Shown here: piece after piece, positions 61,234 through 64,000 of the stretch
Layout of the letters: each line of letters starts with the position of its first letter
Numbering within the stretch: position 1 is the stretch's first letter
NCBI GenBank assembly: GCA_020438845.1
Contig: JAGQTV010000072.1
Location: 1-64,000 of the forward strand
From: Mycobacterium sp.
Lineage (GTDB): Bacteria > Actinomycetota > Actinomycetes > Mycobacteriales > Mycobacteriaceae
DNA length: 64,000 nt
Reading direction: 5' to 3'
The notes under the pieces: model-generated
What the model was told of the DNA's origin: nothing
The model's input: the letters and a program-made list of their open reading frames with translations, nothing else
The model's database searches: none
Translations under genes and position numbers: made by a program

Positions 61234-61566
61234 ATGACGAAGAAAACAGCAGCGACCTTCCTGACCGCCCTCGGTGTGGCTTCGGCGGCCGTCGCGATCG
61301 CACCGGCCGCGCAGGCGGATATCTGCGGTGATGTCGGTGGTCGGCACGTGAGCGTCGGTGGATGCACACCCGGCGTTGTGGGCGACGTGGCGGACGCCGC
61401 GGTTGCCGGGGCCGCGGTGGCCGGGGTCAGCGACGCGTGGAACGACCGCTACGGCTTCCCCGGTAACTACGCGGTGTCGGAAGTGCCCTCTTACCCCGGA
61501 GAGGCGCCCTGCATCGCCCCCACCGGTGTCCCCTACTACACCCCCGGTAACGCACCCTGTTACTGA
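61234..61566 (+). CDS. Small secreted Cys-containing protein (GVPYYTPG family, copy 2)
   Basis: 110 aa. Signal peptide MTKKTAATFLTALGVASAAV ending AQA, mature DICGDVGG. Shares the GC-x-PG-VV/VQ middle and the ending PC...GVPYYTPGNAPC with the protein at 17075-17350. ATG 61234. Independent locus 44 kb away, so a dispersed paralog family. Confidence 0.75.
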   Translation: MTKKTAATFLTALGVASAAVAIAPAAQADICGDVGGRHVSVGGCTPGVVGDVADAAVAGAAVAGVSDAWNDRYGFPGNYAVSEVPSYPGEAPCIAPTGVPYYTPGNAPCY

Positions 61567-61591
61567 TCCCTGACACCCACGTCGGGTAATT

Positions 61592-61619
61592 GGGCGGCGG
61601 CGAAGTTTCGCCGCCGCCC
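61592..61619. terminator. GC-rich terminator
   Basis: GGGCGGCGGCGAA (61592-61604) pairs perfectly with TTCGCCGCCGCCC (61607-61619), 2-nt loop. Between convergent genes. Confidence 0.72.
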
Positions 61620-61670
61620 TATGCTCCTGTTCGCGCAGGAGGTCAGAACGTGGGTTGGCGTGTCACAACC

Positions 61671-62804
61671 TCATGAACCCGACTGATCTGCTGAGCCGGC
61701 GTTCTCGAATCCGAACCACTTCTGTTTGATCAAGTCGTATGTACCGTCCTCCCGGACGGACAACAGCCCCTCGTCGAATCGCCTCCTCCCCTCGCTTCCG
61801 TTAGGGAAGGCGACCCCATAGTCCTCCGCTTCGAAGATCGTCCCGACGATCTGGGCGATGCCGGCACCCTCGTGGGCAGCGTAGAACCGCAAGACTGGGG
61901 AGTCGAAAACCACCGCGTCAAGATCGCCCTTCTTCAAGGTGGCGTAGCAGTCGTCGATCGCCGCGACGCCCTGGGCCTCGACTCCGATCGAATTCAGGTA
62001 TTCCGCCGGTGCAGTGTTCGCCACCGTGCACACCCGCTTGCCCAGCAGATCAGCCGGCGAATTGATTTGTGCAGCGAATTTCGCGACCGTCATGTTTGCA
62101 GTCAGCGTCGCGGTGTAGAAGGCCACGAAGATGAGCCCCACAAAAGCCCAAAGAGTGGCCAGGCCCCTGGTCAGCGGGTGCCGTGGGATGTCATCAGGTT
62201 GCCCGGCGAGCATGCCAAGACTCCATCCGAACGCGCGGAAGACCCCCGCGAAATACGACTTCGGAACCATCGGGTGCTCATGGCGGCGTTCAGAGAGCCA
62301 GATGATGTGGGCCGGAAGCACCGAGACCAACAGGCCCGCCGCCAGCCAGATGGCCATCATCTTGGAGAACACCAGGTTGAGGAAATCCCGCAGGCCTGGT
62401 GTTGACTGCTCGAGCTTGCTGGTGGGGACCATGATCTGCAGACCCGAGTTGAGGATGGGCTGGGAGAAGTCGTAATCCTTGGTGCGATCGGCGGTGATCG
62501 AGATGGCAGTGGCGGCGGCGTCAACCCGTCGGTCGGAGACCGCCTTGAGTTGCTCGGCGACGTTGGCGACGTCGACGTAGGAGAGAGTCCAGTCCTCGCG
62601 CTTGGCGATCGCCTCAAGCAGGTCGATGGTGAAGCCTGACTTAATCGCGCCCTGGGTCATCACGAACGGCTCCAGGTCGTGCGTGGCGACGGTGACAACG
62701 CGCGGGGTCGGCACGGCGGTCGCCTGAGAGGCGATGACCGGAAGCCCGCCGAGAAGTGCCACCAACAGTGTGGCTCCGATCGCGGCGCGCAAACGTGCGC
62801 CCAC
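61671..62804 (-). CDS. Candidate prokaryotic ionotropic glutamate receptor-type channel
   Basis: 377 aa with the iGluR layout: signal peptide (1-30), ligand lobe S1 (about 35-140) with the ligand-binding Arg in ISITADRTKDYDFSQP, membrane helix (about 149-170), re-entrant pore loop (about 185-203, FGWSLGMLAGQ), helix M3 ending FYTATLTANMTV (about 214-240, compare the eukaryotic SYTANLAAF lock), then lobe S2 with INSPADLLGK and an acidic ligand residue (VVFDSPVLRFY). Unlike cyanobacterial GluR0 there is no TVGYG potassium filter. Not an ordinary ABC binding protein, because the lobes are split by the channel. GTG or ATG start at 62804; ligand likely an amino acid. Confidence 0.78.
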   Translation of the reverse strand: MGARLRAAIGATLLVALLGGLPVIASQATAVPTPRVVTVATHDLEPFVMTQGAIKSGFTIDLLEAIAKREDWTLSYVDVANVAEQLKAVSDRRVDAAATAISITADRTKDYDFSQPILNSGLQIMVPTSKLEQSTPGLRDFLNLVFSKMMAIWLAAGLLVSVLPAHIIWLSERRHEHPMVPKSYFAGVFRAFGWSLGMLAGQPDDIPRHPLTRGLATLWAFVGLIFVAFYTATLTANMTVAKFAAQINSPADLLGKRVCTVANTAPAEYLNSIGVEAQGVAAIDDCYATLKKGDLDAVVFDSPVLRFYAAHEGAGIAQIVGTIFEAEDYGVAFPNGSEGRRRFDEGLLSVREDGTYDLIKQKWFGFENAGSADQSGS

Positions 62805-62909
62805 CTGTCCCCGCCTCCCGTTCTGACCTCGGTTCAGCAGTCAGGATAGACGCGGGGTTCAGCGACCACGCGAGGGCGCTGTGCAAGCAGGTGTGGGCGG
62901 AGACTCTGC

Positions 62910-63293
62910 TCAGCCCCGGTCTTCCTCCGCGTGCCGACGCTCCTGGGAGATGAGCTCGGTGACGTGCCGGCGATCCAGCCCGGCCCGCTCCCCGGCGTGG
63001 CGCACGTTGAGCCAGGTGAGTTGGACTGCGTGCCGGACCGCCAGTTCGAGATGTTGCCCGGCGTGCCATGCGGCGACCGCCGCTCGCCGCGGCACCATCG
63101 AATCGGCGGCCCGCTCATGATCGACGACGTGCTTGTCGGCCAGACGCGCCCGCTGGTCGCGATGCCGCGCGTACACGCCTTCGTGTGCGGCCAGGTGCCT
63201 GCTGTATAGCGCTGCGTGCTCATCGACGTGGCGGTGCTCGATCGCCGCGTGCTCCGAGACGTGCCCCGATGCTTCTGTTCCCTCATTGGCCAT
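62910..63293 (-). CDS. Histidine-rich helical protein, unknown
   Basis: 127 aa with about 20 His spaced every 4-8 residues along what look like long amphipathic helices: SEHAAIEHRHVDEHAALYSRH, then DKHVVDHERAADS and RRHVTELISQERRHAEE. Could bind metal or heme, or form a coiled coil. ATG 63293 has AAGAGG at a good distance; ATG 63302 is too close to it. Same strand as the channel gene, 105 bp upstream. No family recognised. Confidence 0.5.
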   Translation of the reverse strand: MANEGTEASGHVSEHAAIEHRHVDEHAALYSRHLAAHEGVYARHRDQRARLADKHVVDHERAADSMVPRRAAVAAWHAGQHLELAVRHAVQLTWLNVRHAGERAGLDRRHVTELISQERRHAEEDRG

Positions 63294-63302
63294 GACGGTC
63301 AT

Positions 63303-63546
63303 ACCTCTTCCCGAGTTGTCGACCTGCACTCTCACGGGCTCCGTATCGCGATCAGCAGATCTTTGACACACTGAAAATTTACCCCCGGATTGAACGCCGG
63401 TGGGCCTTACCGCGGAATACCTCGATGGGCCATCCACTGCACCAAAAGCTGTTCCGGAACCGGTTTGACCAGCCCTGCCGGGTTAGAATGCCAGGGCCGT
63501 CACTTCCTCTGGTGGGTGTCCGGCGACCCGGTGAGAGGGGCGGATC
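63303..63546. other. Intergenic region, 244 bp
   Basis: Divergent promoter space. A GGAAC element and a GTTTG/GGTTA pair occur near 63450-63485, but spacing does not match known SigE/H or SigF promoters. GAGAGGGG before 63547 is the ribosome site of the next gene. Confidence 0.4.
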
Positions 63547-64000
63547 GTGCTGCTCAAGACGAGGCACGTCGCGATCGCCGCCGCAGGGCTGTTCCTCGCT
63601 TTCGCTGCCTGGCTGCTCTCAGCCTCATCGCAGGCAGACACCGTCGCGCTGGTCGACGACGTCGCTCTGGCCGTACTGGTCGTTCCCGCCGTGATTTTCG
63701 CCGTCGGCGCGGCGCGAACGGCCCAGGGCCGGTCAAGGGCCGCATGGGTGGCGCTCGCCATTGGGTTGGGTGGGTGGTTCGTCGGCGAGGTGCTCTGGAC
63801 CTACTACGAGATCGTCCTGGACCAGCCGCCGTTCCCGTCGCCGGCGGATGCGGGATTCCTGGTTTTCCCTGTTGGGGCCTGCGCGGCGCTGCTGCTCTTT
63901 CCCGATGACTACAGCCACTATTCCGTGGGCCGCGTCTTGCTCGACGGTCTGATCGTGGCAGGTTCGCTGTTCCTCGTGAGCTGGGTGGTGGTCCTCAGCC
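63547..64000 (+). CDS. Membrane protein, N-terminal part (runs off window)
   Basis: First 151 codons of a gene extending past the right edge. About five helices so far (VAIAAAGLFLAFAAWLLSAS; ALAVLVVPAVIFAVGAARTA; WVALAIGLGGWFVGEVLWTYYE), with a VLWTYYEIVL-x-PPFPSPADAGFLVF segment that I associate with the membrane sensor part of GGDEF/EAL proteins. GTG 63547 behind GAGAGGGG. The C-terminal domain is not visible, so the assignment is tentative. Confidence 0.6.
   Translation, partial: MLLKTRHVAIAAAGLFLAFAAWLLSASSQADTVALVDDVALAVLVVPAVIFAVGAARTAQGRSRAAWVALAIGLGGWFVGEVLWTYYEIVLDQPPFPSPADAGFLVFPVGACAALLLFPDDYSHYSVGRVLLDGLIVAGSLFLVSWVVVLS

Noticed and set aside
62834-63286. 150-codon minus-strand frame rich in Ser, Thr and Arg
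   Set aside because: Overlaps the His-rich gene in another frame and shows shadow composition without signal or domain.

Overview
The window comes from a high-GC mycobacterium. This is shown by an antigen 85 mycolyltransferase, a mycobacterial-type tmRNA tag (ADSNQRDYALAA), the prfB-mscS-like-ftsE-ftsX-smpB block with divergent fprA, the fadE24-fadE23 pair, the pgmA-crcB-crcB-DUF190 block and aofH-hpx, all in the relative order I recall from M. tuberculosis. Lack of PE/PPE genes around nuo and the many small exported proteins fit an environmental species rather than the tuberculosis complex, but no species can be named.

Layout. 1-1392 is a complete ISL3-family IS whose left end coincides with the window start; it has cut the 3' end off a membrane PAS-GGDEF-EAL c-di-GMP gene (to 3649). 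3.7-6.9 kb: a probable DosR box, a phosphoribosyltransferase/erythromycin-esterase fusion and pfkB, as in the M. tuberculosis dormancy regulon. 7.0-9.1 kb: DoxX-like protein, a decayed BrnT/BrnA toxin-antitoxin pair, and a 1.15-kb islet bounded by a tRNA-Ala 3' fragment and the intact tRNA-Ala(GGC), carrying a PIN-like/DUF433 toxin-antitoxin pair but no integrase. 9.2-14 kb: MFS exporter, phosphoglucomutase, two CrcB fluoride-channel subunits and DUF190. 14-19.7 kb: small membrane, cupin, lipoprotein and secreted genes. 19.9-27.9 kb: ssrA, ABM monooxygenase, mycothiol-dependent enzyme, smpB, ftsX, ftsE, proline-rich membrane protein, MscS-like channel, prfB and fprA. 28-33.4 kb: exported peptide, hisN-type phosphatase, fadE24-fadE23 behind a perfect 22-bp palindrome, and an antigen 85 gene. 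33.5-39.3 kb: a catabolic operon (CoA-transferase, HMG-CoA lyase-like, TetR, acyl-CoA dehydrogenase, APH-like kinase, DUF6285). 40.1-55.7 kb: an atypical receiver protein and all 14 genes nuoA-N of type I NADH dehydrogenase. 55.7-64 kb: APH-like kinase and partner, aofH, hpx, LGFP lipoprotein, small secreted protein, a candidate ionotropic glutamate receptor-type channel, a His-rich protein and the start of a membrane protein running off the window.

How it works together. The nuo operon feeds electrons from NADH into the respiratory chain. The acyl-CoA dehydrogenases, CoA-transferase and lyase supply reduced cofactors from fatty or branched acids. ssrA and smpB form the ribosome-rescue pair. 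FtsE/FtsX act in the cell envelope and antigen 85 in mycolate transfer.

Most interesting: the glutamate-receptor-like channel with a eukaryote-like M3 motif and no TVGYG filter; the kinase plus acyl-CoA dehydrogenase operon resembling split ACAD10/ACAD11; the integrase-less tRNA islet; and several in-frame minisatellites (nuoI tail, CoA-transferase N-terminus, a duplicated translation start). No CRISPR array, rRNA or large biosynthetic cluster was seen.
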